Assembly (NCBI GenBank): GCA_001303125.1
Contig: LJNE01000002.1
Location: 1 to 35,563, forward strand
Length of the DNA: 35,563 nucleotides
Source of the DNA: Parcubacteria bacterium DG_74_1
GTDB taxonomy: Bacteria; Patescibacteriota; Minisyncoccia; Minisyncoccales; DG-74-1
Direction: 5' to 3'
Below, piece after piece: positions 9,523 to 19,042 of the stretch; position 1 is the first letter of the stretch; each line of letters begins with the position of its first letter. The position numbers and the translations under genes were made by a program. The notes below the pieces were generated by a model. That model had not been told where the DNA came from and ran no database searches. It saw only the letters and a list, made by a program, of their open reading frames with translations.

Positions 9523-10551
9523 TTAAATTTGCTTGCCGACAAATTCGGCAAACTCCGCTAAGCGACAAGCATAAGCCCATTCGTTGTCATACCAGGCTAA
9601 GATTTTAATTAAATTATTATCAATCACTCTGGTGTTATCCGCATCAACTATAGCCGAATAGGAATTACCAATATAATCGGAAGAGACCAAAGGAGCATCT
9701 TCCACCCCTAAAATTCCTTTTAATTTCACATTTTGGCTTGCCTTTTTGAGAATAAAATTAACCTCTTCTGCCGTGGTCTTTTTCTCTGTCTGGCAAACTA
9801 AATCCACAACAGAAACCGTAGGGGTAGGTACTCGTATGGCAATACCATCCAATTTCCCTTCAAGCTCGGGTAGGACCCGACCTAATGCTTTGGCCGCTCC
9901 CGTGCTCGTCGGAATAATATTTAAAGCAGCTGCCCTCGCTCTTCTTAAATCCTTATGGGGCAAATCCAAAATTCTCTGGTCGTTGGTATAAGAGTGGATC
10001 GTGGTCATAAATCCTTTAATAATTTTAAAATTATCGTTCAAAACCTTAGCTATAGGGGTCAAACAATTAGTGGTGCAAGAGCCCATATCTATAACTTTAT
10101 CTTTTTTAGAATCAAATTTTTCCTCATTCACTCCCAGAATATAACAGGGAATTTTTTCCGGATCCTTTGAGGGAGCTGAAATAATTACTTTTTTAGCACC
10201 AGCTGCCAAATGCTTTTCTGCTTTTTCATAATTTCTAAAAACTCCGGTACATTCCAGAACAATATCAATACCCATTTCTTGCCAAGGTAATCTACTCGGA
10301 TCGGTCTCTGCAAAAACCTTAATCCTTGTTCCTTTTGAAGTCCCGTCCACGAATAATTCGCCGTCTGTGGCCTTGATCGTCTTTTTCCAGATCCCGTAAA
10401 CCGAATCGTATCTTAAAAGATGGGCCAGGGTTTTGGAATCGGTCAAATCATTAACAGCCACCACTTCTAAATCGGGATGATTATTAATTATCCTCCGAAA
10501 AGTGGGTCGGCCGATACGGCCAAAACCATTAATAGCTATTTTAACCGGCAT
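9523..10551 (-). CDS. gap: Glyceraldehyde-3-phosphate dehydrogenase, type I
   Basis: MPVKIAINGFGRIGRPTFRR, active site GSCTTNCLTPIAKVL, WYDNEWAYACRL. Confidence 0.97.
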   Translation of the reverse strand: MPVKIAINGFGRIGRPTFRRIINNHPDLEVVAVNDLTDSKTLAHLLRYDSVYGIWKKTIKATDGELFVDGTSKGTRIKVFAETDPSRLPWQEMGIDIVLECTGVFRNYEKAEKHLAAGAKKVIISAPSKDPEKIPCYILGVNEEKFDSKKDKVIDMGSCTTNCLTPIAKVLNDNFKIIKGFMTTIHSYTNDQRILDLPHKDLRRARAAALNIIPTSTGAAKALGRVLPELEGKLDGIAIRVPTPTVSVVDLVCQTEKKTTAEEVNFILKKASQNVKLKGILGVEDAPLVSSDYIGNSYSAIVDADNTRVIDNNLIKILAWYDNEWAYACRLAEFAEFVGKQI

Positions 10552-10555
10552 GAAA

Positions 10556-10810
10556 TCATTCTTTAATGTTTAATAATTGACAAATTCTTTTCTTGTCAAA
10601 CCCCGCTACCATTTCTCCGTTTATCTCCACTACCGGTACTCCCATCTGGCCTGATTTTTTAATTATTTCTTCCTTAAGTTTCTCGTCTTGAGAAACATCG
10701 ATTTCTTCAAATTGAATATTGTTTTCCTTCAGAAATTGTTTTAAAGTAACGCAATAAGGACACAAAGAAGTGGTAAAAACAATTATTCTGTCTTGGGATT
10801 TTTTTTCCAT
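10556..10810 (-). CDS. Glutaredoxin-family protein
   Basis: 84 aa, CPYC active site, GVPVVEINGEMVAGF. Confidence 0.88.
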   Translation of the reverse strand: MEKKSQDRIIVFTTSLCPYCVTLKQFLKENNIQFEEIDVSQDEKLKEEIIKKSGQMGVPVVEINGEMVAGFDKKRICQLLNIKE

Positions 10811-10829
10811 TTAATTATATCGGGTTTAA

Positions 10830-11849
10830 CTATTCGCAGCTCCCCTCGCTCGAAGAGCCTATGTCAAGACCGAAACCAGGAGAAAAGGACTCTTCTGAAA
10901 GATTTTGAGAACATTCAGAAGGCGGCGCATTAAAAGTCTGACAAATTACTTCTTTGAACTTTTCCGGCGTTCTTTCAAAATCTGGGATAACCGTGCATTT
11001 TATATCTCCCTCGGGGCAATATTGCTGATTTTGAACAATAACTGAATCGTTTATCACTATAGTTGGTGAACCTCCGACTCCATATTTATCATTCAAATCT
11101 TTCTGAACATCAAATTTGGGATAATAGCCGTTTAACCAGGTGCTTTTATCGTTGTATAATTCGGTAACCTTGTATGTCTCGTCGGTCTGGGAAATACAAG
11201 AATCCATTTTATTTTTATCAATATCAGCTCCGTTAAGGCATTCTTCAAAATTTCCATTCTTAACAAAACAATTCAAATAACTATAGTACTTTTCTTTTTC
11301 TTCTTTTTGAATACAATATTGCCTTAAGTTTTCATCTATCTCTTCTTTTTCGTGCATTATATAATTAACAAAATATATTCCCATGTCAGCTTTGTCTTTT
11401 AACAAATCGTAAACTGGCAAAAACATCTTCTGCGCCTGTAAGCCGTACGGGCAATACGACATGACAAAAAGTTTAACATCGGGCCTATCACTTTTCATCA
11501 CTTCTTGCGTTAAGGAAGAATCTAAATTAACTCCTTCCTCGGGAAATAGGAGCTTGCCATCTTTTGTTATGTAAGAAGGGAATTCCTCATCTTCAATTTT
11601 AAGCTGGATTTTATACATTCCGCTCTCCTCTATTATGTTTACTAGAGAAGCTATCATACCTTCCGGCAGCAAATTCTTATTAATAAAGTTAATTGCTTTC
11701 TCTCCAGCCTCCTCAGCAGAAAGAGTTCCTGGTTGCGCTTCCGTCGGAGCACTTTTTCCTTGATTAACAAAAACTACTGCGCCGGCAATCAAAACTCCAG
11801 CAACGATAATGGCTATCGGTATTAATTTTTTGTTTATTTCTTTTGTCAT
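10830..11849 (-). CDS. Membrane-anchored thioredoxin/DsbA-like protein
   Basis: N-terminal TM; VKLFVMSYCPYGLQAQKMFLPV (CPYG redox motif); GVGGSPTIVIND (cis-Pro). Confidence 0.75.
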   Translation of the reverse strand: MTKEINKKLIPIAIIVAGVLIAGAVVFVNQGKSAPTEAQPGTLSAEEAGEKAINFINKNLLPEGMIASLVNIIEESGMYKIQLKIEDEEFPSYITKDGKLLFPEEGVNLDSSLTQEVMKSDRPDVKLFVMSYCPYGLQAQKMFLPVYDLLKDKADMGIYFVNYIMHEKEEIDENLRQYCIQKEEKEKYYSYLNCFVKNGNFEECLNGADIDKNKMDSCISQTDETYKVTELYNDKSTWLNGYYPKFDVQKDLNDKYGVGGSPTIVINDSVIVQNQQYCPEGDIKCTVIPDFERTPEKFKEVICQTFNAPPSECSQNLSEESFSPGFGLDIGSSSEGSCE

Positions 11850-11900
11850 ATTATATTATTTGTTTATTTTGCTATTACAGGGCTAATTATACAATAAATT

Positions 11901-13121
11901 TTACTTATTGTAAAGAAGAACCTTCTGCATTAAATGTAGCTGTTTTATCTTGCCTAATTTTCCTTTCTGGCAGGCTTTTTCGGAAAACTCCTTAATGTTA
12001 TCAGCTCTCATTTTATCACTATAAATCAAAATTGGGAAGAGTCTTGAACAATGTCGTTTTAACTCAGAACAGGTAGCATGGTCACCTGTAACCACAATTA
12101 AAGTTTTTTTTAATTCGAGTAAGGGTTTTAAATTTTTATCAATTCTTTCAATGAACTTCTTCTTCCCAAAATAATTCCCGTCTTCGGCTAAGCTATCAGT
12201 TGCTTTTATGTGTAAAAATACGAAATCGTGATTTCTGATGGCTTTTTTGGTAGCCAAAAATTTTCCTCTTAAATTGGTGTCAGCGAAACCGGTAGCTCCC
12301 TTGACTTCAACTAAATCCATGCCTAAAATTTTCCCAATCCCTTTGTAGAGCCCGCCTCCCGCAATACAGCCAGCTTTTAAACCGTGCTTCTCTTTAAAAG
12401 AGGGAATTTTTCTTACCTCTCCGGCTCCTCTGACCAAAAGATAGTTAGCTGGTAAAAGTTTTTGCTTTTTCCTTTTTTTGTTGAAGGGGTGATTCTTTAA
12501 AATTTGGTGGGCTTTTTCTAAAAATTCATTCAAGACATGAGCTGTAAATTCTGCTTTTCCTCTCTCCCTTTCTCCACATTTCCCAAAAATGCAAATGGGA
12601 AAAATTTTTCTAACCTTCTCCCCCACCTTATGAGGATCTCCGTCGGTAATAGCCGAAGACATATTCTTTCCTCTTAGAACTAATACTATCCGATGACCGT
12701 AAGATTTTTTAATCAAAACATTAACTCCTTTAATTCTAATTTTAGAAATAGCTTTAACAAGAGATTGGGTCTTTTCAATTCTACCTGCTCTTCTATCAAT
12801 AATTTTGAAATTTTCATCCACTGTTCCAAAATTTGTCCTCAGGGCAACATCCCCTTTTTTTAATTTAATGCCAATCCCGGCTGCCTCATAGGGGCCTCGA
12901 CCCAAATAATAAATTTTTGGGTCATAACCGAAAAGGGCAAGGTGACAAGTGTCAGATGCCGGCTTCTCTCCTATTTGCCAAGGCTCGACCAATCCACAAA
13001 TTCCCCTTCGGGTCAGCCAATCTAAATTTGGAGTTTCAGCGACCTCCAAAGGTGTTTTATTTCCTAAAGCCAGAATAGGTGCATCACCAAGCCCGTCAAG
13101 AACAATAAGAATAATCTTCAT
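11901..13121 (-). CDS. apgM: 2,3-bisphosphoglycerate-independent phosphoglycerate mutase, archaeal (ApgM) type
   Basis: MKIILIVLDGLGDAPILALGNKTPLEVAETPNLDWLTRRGICGLVEP...ASDTCHLALFGYDP...VVTGDHATCSELKRH. Confidence 0.93.
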   Translation of the reverse strand: MKIILIVLDGLGDAPILALGNKTPLEVAETPNLDWLTRRGICGLVEPWQIGEKPASDTCHLALFGYDPKIYYLGRGPYEAAGIGIKLKKGDVALRTNFGTVDENFKIIDRRAGRIEKTQSLVKAISKIRIKGVNVLIKKSYGHRIVLVLRGKNMSSAITDGDPHKVGEKVRKIFPICIFGKCGERERGKAEFTAHVLNEFLEKAHQILKNHPFNKKRKKQKLLPANYLLVRGAGEVRKIPSFKEKHGLKAGCIAGGGLYKGIGKILGMDLVEVKGATGFADTNLRGKFLATKKAIRNHDFVFLHIKATDSLAEDGNYFGKKKFIERIDKNLKPLLELKKTLIVVTGDHATCSELKRHCSRLFPILIYSDKMRADNIKEFSEKACQKGKLGKIKQLHLMQKVLLYNK

Positions 13122-14212
13122 AACTCTTCTGAAATTTTTGATAACCGATTATATTTTGCTACTCTTTCGCCTCGGGCGGGAGCACCGGCTTTAATGAATT
13201 CGGCGCCAATACCTACGGCAAAATCGGCAATAAAGTCATCACAGGTTTCGCCAGACCGGTGGGAAACCATTATTTTCCAGCCGAATAACCTAGCTAATTT
13301 CGCCGCCTCCAAAGCTTTTGTCACTGTTCCGGTTTGATTGATTTTCAGCAAAAGGCCGTTACAAGCTTTCTCTTGATGAGCCCTTTTTATCTTTTTGGGA
13401 TTGGTAACCAAGAGGTCATCTCCGATTATGGTTATTTTTTTGCCCAATTTTTCGGCAATTTGCCGGAAATTAGACCAATCATCCTCGGCAAAAGGGTCTT
13501 CTAAACCAATAATCGGATATTTTTTAACCAAGTTTTGGAAATAATCAAAATTATAGATTTGCTTTTTCTCTTCGGAGAACTGAGAAGCAGCCACGTCTAT
13601 AATAATTTTCACACTGTATTGGGATAAAAGATCTAAGGCTTCCTCTGGAGAGTCGAAGGCCGGGGCGAAACCGCCTTCATCCCCTACGTTTTTGCCTAGT
13701 TTTTTTCTCAAATCCTGATAAATTTCCGAAGCTTTTTTCGTGCTACAGACAACCATAAATTCCTGAAAATCTAGGTTATTGGAAGCGTGCGCCCCACCGT
13801 TAATCACATTAAAGGCGGGGTTCGGTAAATTAATAGATAGACTATCGGAAATTTTATTAATATATCTCCAAAGAGGTATTTTCTCTGCGGCAGCTCCTGC
13901 GCGACAAACAGCCATAGATAATGGGGTAATAGCATTAGCACCGAACTTTTCAGGAGCCAAAAAATTATCGATCTCCTGTTGGTTAATAATATCTTTTCCT
14001 TTTAATTCAGGAGCTATAATTTCATTAATATTCTTAATTGCTTCTTGAGGCGTAACAACCGGTGCCTCATATTTTCCAATAGACGCGCCCGATGGCGCCG
14101 AATCCCTAAATAAACCCTGTGGAGTTTCCAAATCTACCTCTACCGTCCAACTTCCCCGGGAGTCTAAAATTTCCCTGGCTAAAATTTTTTTTATTTTTGG
14201 ATTCTGTTTCAT
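13118..14212 (-). CDS. eno: Enolase, compact variant (364 aa)
   Basis: AREILDSRGSWTVEVDLET, NVGDEGGFAP, GLEDPFAEDDW, GDDLLVTNPKKI, SHRSGETCDDFIAD; overlaps apgM by 4 bp. Confidence 0.93.
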   Translation of the reverse strand: MKQNPKIKKILAREILDSRGSWTVEVDLETPQGLFRDSAPSGASIGKYEAPVVTPQEAIKNINEIIAPELKGKDIINQQEIDNFLAPEKFGANAITPLSMAVCRAGAAAEKIPLWRYINKISDSLSINLPNPAFNVINGGAHASNNLDFQEFMVVCSTKKASEIYQDLRKKLGKNVGDEGGFAPAFDSPEEALDLLSQYSVKIIIDVAASQFSEEKKQIYNFDYFQNLVKKYPIIGLEDPFAEDDWSNFRQIAEKLGKKITIIGDDLLVTNPKKIKRAHQEKACNGLLLKINQTGTVTKALEAAKLARLFGWKIMVSHRSGETCDDFIADFAVGIGAEFIKAGAPARGERVAKYNRLSKISEEL

Positions 14213-14229
14213 AAATTTAATTAACTATT

Positions 14230-14925
14230 TTAAATAGATCTTTCTTTCTGACTTGGAGCAAAAATAATAAAAATAATGATACCTCCAAAAATAAATAATA
14301 TATCCCTCCAAATAGAGCCAATATTTAAAAAAACAAAATCGAACAAAGCGCCTATAATCACAATTAAAGAAAGGATAATAAACCCTAAAGTTTTTCTTTT
14401 AGTATAAACATCTTGGGCTTTCTGAAATTGCTCAAAAAAAATGAAAATTGCCGGAATAAAAGCAATAAGAAATAAAGAAGCTCGTAAATTTATAGCAAAA
14501 CTAGAAACTATTGGAGCACCCCAATTTATCGCTCCGCTCGGTTCTAAAAAAGGGTTAAATGGAATAAAAATAGTTAAATAAGTAGAAATCATTCCTAAAA
14601 GAAAAACTGGAATAAATCCTAACCAGGGAGAAACTTTAGGTGAAAATTTAACATAAACCGAGAAATAAGCCATTATTGAGAAAGCAAGAGCCTGCAAAAA
14701 TCCTCCAAAATTTACTGTGAATCTCAAAAAAAATAAATTTTTAACAAAAAACAATCCGCCTATCGCTTTAATAAGAACGAATAGCCAAAAAATTGAAAAG
14801 ATATAGAATAAAAGTTTGGAAACAATATCTTTCTCTTTTTTCCAATACTGGAAAACCCGATAGACAAGAGAGCCTATAGCAAAAGAAAGGATTAAATAAG
14901 CGAATCCGGTGATGGAATAACTCAT
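14230..14925 (-). CDS. Multi-TM membrane protein, copy 1 of a tandem paralogous trio
   Basis: About 7 hydrophobic segments; MSYSITGFAYL, FQYWKKEKDIVSKL, VSPWLGFIPV, FNPFLEPSGAINWG. Confidence 0.8.
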   Translation of the reverse strand: MSYSITGFAYLILSFAIGSLVYRVFQYWKKEKDIVSKLLFYIFSIFWLFVLIKAIGGLFFVKNLFFLRFTVNFGGFLQALAFSIMAYFSVYVKFSPKVSPWLGFIPVFLLGMISTYLTIFIPFNPFLEPSGAINWGAPIVSSFAINLRASLFLIAFIPAIFIFFEQFQKAQDVYTKRKTLGFIILSLIVIIGALFDFVFLNIGSIWRDILFIFGGIIIFIIFAPSQKERSI

Positions 14926-15677
14926 AATTTATTTGAGGTTTTAATATAATAAGAAGATGGTCCAGACAAGGGGCGGGGCATGGTTAAAATAAGTGTAATG
15001 AAAAGAATGATACTACAAACAATAAGAGCTATATCTCTCCCTATGGCACCTAAGTTAAAAGTATTAATAAATAAAAAATCAAAAGAGGCGACTATCAGTA
15101 TAAATAAAAAGGCGAGACCTAATCCAAGAGATTTTGCCCTGATATAAGGGTCTTCTGAATTTTTAAATTGTGAAAGAAAAATAATAGATAACGGGATAAT
15201 AGTAATGAGTGAAAGAAAAAGTCTCAGAGACGATACAAAAACGGCCATAGAACTAGATGGAAAGCCCCAATTAATAGCTCCACTCGCTTCAAGAAAGGGA
15301 TTAAATTGAAGTAAAACGACACTCAAAATTGCGGCAATTAGTCCTAAAACAAGAACCGGAATAAAACCAAGCCAAGGAGAAATCTTAGGAAATTTAAGAT
15401 AAATAATATGATAAGCTATAACGGCGAAAATAAGCGCTTGGATAAAAACGCCGACCTCTATTTTTTTTGATAAAACAGGAGGAAGAGGGCTATCGGCAAA
15501 AAATAATCCACTAATTGCGTCAATTAAAACAAACAATCCAAAAAGGCTGGCAATATAAAGCGCCTGTTTAGAAACAGCAGATTTTTCTTTCTTCCAGTAC
15601 TGAAAAAGGCGATAAATTAAAAATCCCACAGGAAAAAGTAAAACTAAATAAGCAACACCAGTAATAGAATAACTCAT
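14922..15677 (-). CDS. Multi-TM membrane protein, copy 2 of a tandem paralogous trio
   Basis: MSYSITGVAYL, FQYWKKEKSAVSK, ISPWLGFIPV, FNPFLEASGAINWG; 4 bp overlap with copy 1. Confidence 0.8.
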   Translation of the reverse strand: MSYSITGVAYLVLLFPVGFLIYRLFQYWKKEKSAVSKQALYIASLFGLFVLIDAISGLFFADSPLPPVLSKKIEVGVFIQALIFAVIAYHIIYLKFPKISPWLGFIPVLVLGLIAAILSVVLLQFNPFLEASGAINWGFPSSSMAVFVSSLRLFLSLITIIPLSIIFLSQFKNSEDPYIRAKSLGLGLAFLFILIVASFDFLFINTFNLGAIGRDIALIVCSIILFITLILTMPRPLSGPSSYYIKTSNKL

Positions 15678-16420
15678 AGTTTACTTGAGCTTTTAATATA
15701 ATAAGAAGATGACCCAGGCAAGGGACGGGGCATAGTTAAAATAAGTGTAATGAAAAGAATGATACTAATAGCAATATACTCTATATCTCGCCATATTGGG
15801 TCTACCTTTAAAAAGCTAACGAGTAAAAAATCAAGTAACATACTCGATGATGCAATTATAATGGAGAGGGAAAATCCAAACGCTTTCCTTTTAGCATAAA
15901 GGTCTTTTGAGATTTTAAACTGTTGGAAAAGAATAATAATGATTGGAGTAAGAACAAGCAGGGCTAAAAAGATTCTCAGTATTGCCATAGCAAAAACAAA
16001 TGGGCCAGAGGAAAAACCCCAGTTTATCGCTCCGCTTTCCTCAAGATGTGGGTTAAATGAAGTCATCACTGTTAGGACGAAGGCAATCAACCCTAAGATA
16101 AGAACTGGGATAAGACCAAGCCAAGGAGAAACTCTGGGAAATTTAAGATAAACAATCAAATAAGCTAAAATGGCAAAAATAAAGGCCTCAACGGCAGCAG
16201 CAGCATCTATAGTCATTTCTAAAAAAGTAGGATTGGTGGAAAAAAATAATCCCCCAATCGCTTTAATCAGGGTAAATATTTCAACCAAAATAACAGCATA
16301 AAGCCAGAGTTTAGAAACAAGGTCTTTTTCTCTTTTCCAGTATTGAAAGAAGCGGTAAACTAAAAAACCGAAGGCGAGAAAAAAAGTTAAATAAGCGAAT
16401 CCGGTAATGGAGTAATTCAT
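15674..16420 (-). CDS. Multi-TM membrane protein, copy 3 of a tandem paralogous trio
   Basis: MNYSITGFAYL, FQYWKREKDLVSKL, VSPWLGLIPV, FNPHLEESGAINWG; 4 bp overlap with copy 2. Confidence 0.8.
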   Translation of the reverse strand: MNYSITGFAYLTFFLAFGFLVYRFFQYWKREKDLVSKLWLYAVILVEIFTLIKAIGGLFFSTNPTFLEMTIDAAAAVEAFIFAILAYLIVYLKFPRVSPWLGLIPVLILGLIAFVLTVMTSFNPHLEESGAINWGFSSGPFVFAMAILRIFLALLVLTPIIIILFQQFKISKDLYAKRKAFGFSLSIIIASSSMLLDFLLVSFLKVDPIWRDIEYIAISIILFITLILTMPRPLPGSSSYYIKSSSKL

Positions 16421-16441
16421 AGTTTATTTGACTAAATTTAC

Positions 16442-17386
16442 TTATTCGTATTGTTTTACTGGTCGTCGGCTGTTTCTTAAATAGCTGTAAACAGAAAGGG
16501 CGGCCTTACATCCTTCGCCGGCGGCCACTATAATTTGTTTCCACCTGAGATCGGTCACGTCGCCGGCCACAAAAAGGCCAGAAGTTTTGGTCATATTGGT
16601 TTTGGGATCAATTCTAATCTCATCTTTTTCGTTAAATTCCACTAAATCTTTAACAAAGCCAGTAGCCGGAACATTTCCAATTTCCACAAAAACTCCTTCT
16701 AGGGGCAAAGTTTTTTCTTTGCCAGTTTTTCTGTCTTGGTAAACAATTGAGTTGACAAATTTTTCGCCTTCAATCTTTCTCAGGCTAGTATTAGTGAATA
16801 TCTGAACTTTTTTTGTCTTCTTAACCAATTCTTGGTTAATCTCATCCGCACCCACCTTTGAAGAATATTCCAAGACGTATATTCTCTTGGCCCAATTGCT
16901 TAAAGCGATGGCTGCTTCAAAGCCGGCATTGCCGCCGCCTACTACCGCTACCGTCTTTCCGGCAAACATCGGAGCATCACAGGTTGTACAATAACTTACA
17001 CCGCGTCCGATAAATTCTTTTTCACCAGGAACCTCCAGAGGCCGGGGGTCAGCTCCCGAAGCCACGATAACTGTCCTAGCCGAGAATTTGTGCTTACTGC
17101 CTGTGGTTATATAGAAGGTGCTACCAACCTTTCTAATCTTAGTTGCCGAATCCCTTTCAATGGCTATTTTTTGTTTTCTCAGGTGTTTTTCAAACTTCCG
17201 ACTTAACTCTAATCCTGATACTTCTTCAAATCCTGGATAGTTTTCAATAGCCACGGCTTTTCTGGCCATCTGGCCACCAAACTCTTTGGCGATCAAAAGA
17301 CTGTTTAATTTTTGTCTGACAGCATAAATACCGGCGGTAATCCCGGCCGGACCTCCGCCAATAATTATAAGGTCATAACGAGTCAT
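16442..17386 (-). CDS. trxB: Thioredoxin-disulfide reductase
   Basis: IIIGGGPAGITAGIYAVRQ, SYCTTCDAPMFAGKTVAVVGGGNAGFEAA, TSGLFVAGDVTDLRWKQIIVAAGEGCKAA. Confidence 0.95.
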   Translation of the reverse strand: MTRYDLIIIGGGPAGITAGIYAVRQKLNSLLIAKEFGGQMARKAVAIENYPGFEEVSGLELSRKFEKHLRKQKIAIERDSATKIRKVGSTFYITTGSKHKFSARTVIVASGADPRPLEVPGEKEFIGRGVSYCTTCDAPMFAGKTVAVVGGGNAGFEAAIALSNWAKRIYVLEYSSKVGADEINQELVKKTKKVQIFTNTSLRKIEGEKFVNSIVYQDRKTGKEKTLPLEGVFVEIGNVPATGFVKDLVEFNEKDEIRIDPKTNMTKTSGLFVAGDVTDLRWKQIIVAAGEGCKAALSVYSYLRNSRRPVKQYE

Positions 17387-17399
17387 AAGTTATAGATTA

Positions 17400-18263
17400 T
17401 TAATGTAAGACTTCTGGAATAGCTTCAATTAAATCTGTCGCCAGCATTCCTTCCTTTAACCTTTGGCTGGCGATTTCGCCGGCTTTTCCGTTAATATAGG
17501 CAGCTGCCTGGGCAGCAGTAAAAATGTTAATTCTTCTGGCCACCAAAGCACCACAAATCCCGGCCAGAGTATCCCCAGTCCCTCCCGAGGTCATAAAGGA
17601 ATTTCCTGTTCTATTCACAGCAACTTCTTTGCCGTCGGAAATAATATCAATTTCACCCTTAAGCAAGATCGTTGCGCCTAATCTTCGGCTCTCTTCTTGG
17701 ACTATCTTAATTTTTTCTTGTTCAATTTTACCGAACACTTCTTTGCCCGTTAATATAAAAAATTCATGGCTATGTGGAGTAAAAAGAAAATTCTTGTTTT
17801 TAAAAACCCCCGGTTTCTGCGCCAACGCATAAATAGCATCGGCGTCTACTACCGCCGGCGAAGAAACCTCTGATAAATATTTTATAATCGTTTCTTGAGT
17901 CTCTTTGCTTCGGCCTAATCCGCCGCCGATAACAACCGCCACATTTCCTCTGCCCATTGTTTTAGCGGATTCCGTCATAGAAATTAAATTACTCAAGTCC
18001 GGCTCATCCAACCATTTACCTTCTAAAGGGTACGCCGCCAGATTAGGAGAAAAAGAAGCTATAATATCTGCGGCTCTCTTGGGAGCCAAAATCTTTACCA
18101 TATCTACGCCAGCCCGGAAGGCCGCCAAAGCTGAAAGTGCCGGAGAGCCAGAATAGAAATCCGAGCCGCCAATGATAACCAAAAGCCCGAAGTCATATTT
18201 CTTAGAGTCCTTTGGCCGCTCTTTATAAATATCTCTTAAAATATTCTTAGTTATTTCAAGCAT
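17400..18263 (-). CDS. nnrD: ADP/ATP-dependent NAD(P)H-hydrate dehydratase
   Basis: LLVIIGGSDFYSGSPALSALAAFRAGVDMVKILAP, TPHSHEF, NRTGNSFMTSGGTGDTLAGICGALVARR (YjeF C-terminal kinase-like fold). Confidence 0.9.
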   Translation of the reverse strand: MLEITKNILRDIYKERPKDSKKYDFGLLVIIGGSDFYSGSPALSALAAFRAGVDMVKILAPKRAADIIASFSPNLAAYPLEGKWLDEPDLSNLISMTESAKTMGRGNVAVVIGGGLGRSKETQETIIKYLSEVSSPAVVDADAIYALAQKPGVFKNKNFLFTPHSHEFFILTGKEVFGKIEQEKIKIVQEESRRLGATILLKGEIDIISDGKEVAVNRTGNSFMTSGGTGDTLAGICGALVARRINIFTAAQAAAYINGKAGEIASQRLKEGMLATDLIEAIPEVLH

Positions 18264-18346
18264 TATTAAAAGAGTAAAATTTTTAACTCTTCAACCCTTA
18301 AGATATTTTAACATAAAAGCTTTTGTAGTAAAATAAAGAGTACTAT

Positions 18347-19042
18347 ATGACAAGATCAAGAACAACCCTTATTGCCCTAGGAGGCTCAATAATTTGTCCC
18401 CAGACAGGGAAAATCAATACAGTTTTTTTAAAGGACTTCAAAGAATTAATTTTAAAACTTATTAAAAGGGGGCATCGATTTATCATTGTTGCTGGTGGTG
18501 GAAAAATCTGCCGGCTTTACCAAAAGGCAGCAGCCAAAATTGTAAAATTACCTTATGAAGATATTGATTGGTTAGGAATTCACGCCACCCGGCTTAATGC
18601 TCATTTACTAAGAACGATTTTCCGAGGGTTGGCTTATCCGGTGGTTTTAGACGAGCCAGAAAAGCCGGTCAAGAATAATTGGCGGCTCTTAATAGCGGCC
18701 GGCTGGAAACCCGGCTGGTCAACCGATTACATCGCCGTCTTGCTGGCTAAAAGATTTAGGATAAAGAAAATTATTGATGCCGGGAATATCCCTTTCGTTT
18801 ATAATAAAGACTTTTTGAAATATAAAAATGCCTCTCCAATTAAAGAAATTTCTTGGAAAAATTACCAAAAATTAGTCGGCACAAAATGGATTCCGGGATT
18901 AGCCGCCCCTATTGACCCGGTTGCCGCCAAGTTAGCTCAAAAATTAAAAATCCCCGCCCTAATAGTTAAAGGTACGGAGCTCAAAAATTTAGAAAAAGTT
19001 ATTTTGGGTCAGAAATTCGAAGGAACTATTATTGAACCTTAA
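18347..19042 (+). CDS. Archaeal-like uridylate kinase (amino acid kinase family)
   Basis: TLIALGGSIICP, FIIVAGGGKICRLYQKAA, GWSTDYIAVLLAKRF, APIDPVAAKLAQKLKIPALIVKGTEL, C-terminal GTIIEP as in archaeal PyrH. Confidence 0.78.
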   Translation: MTRSRTTLIALGGSIICPQTGKINTVFLKDFKELILKLIKRGHRFIIVAGGGKICRLYQKAAAKIVKLPYEDIDWLGIHATRLNAHLLRTIFRGLAYPVVLDEPEKPVKNNWRLLIAAGWKPGWSTDYIAVLLAKRFRIKKIIDAGNIPFVYNKDFLKYKNASPIKEISWKNYQKLVGTKWIPGLAAPIDPVAAKLAQKLKIPALIVKGTELKNLEKVILGQKFEGTIIEP

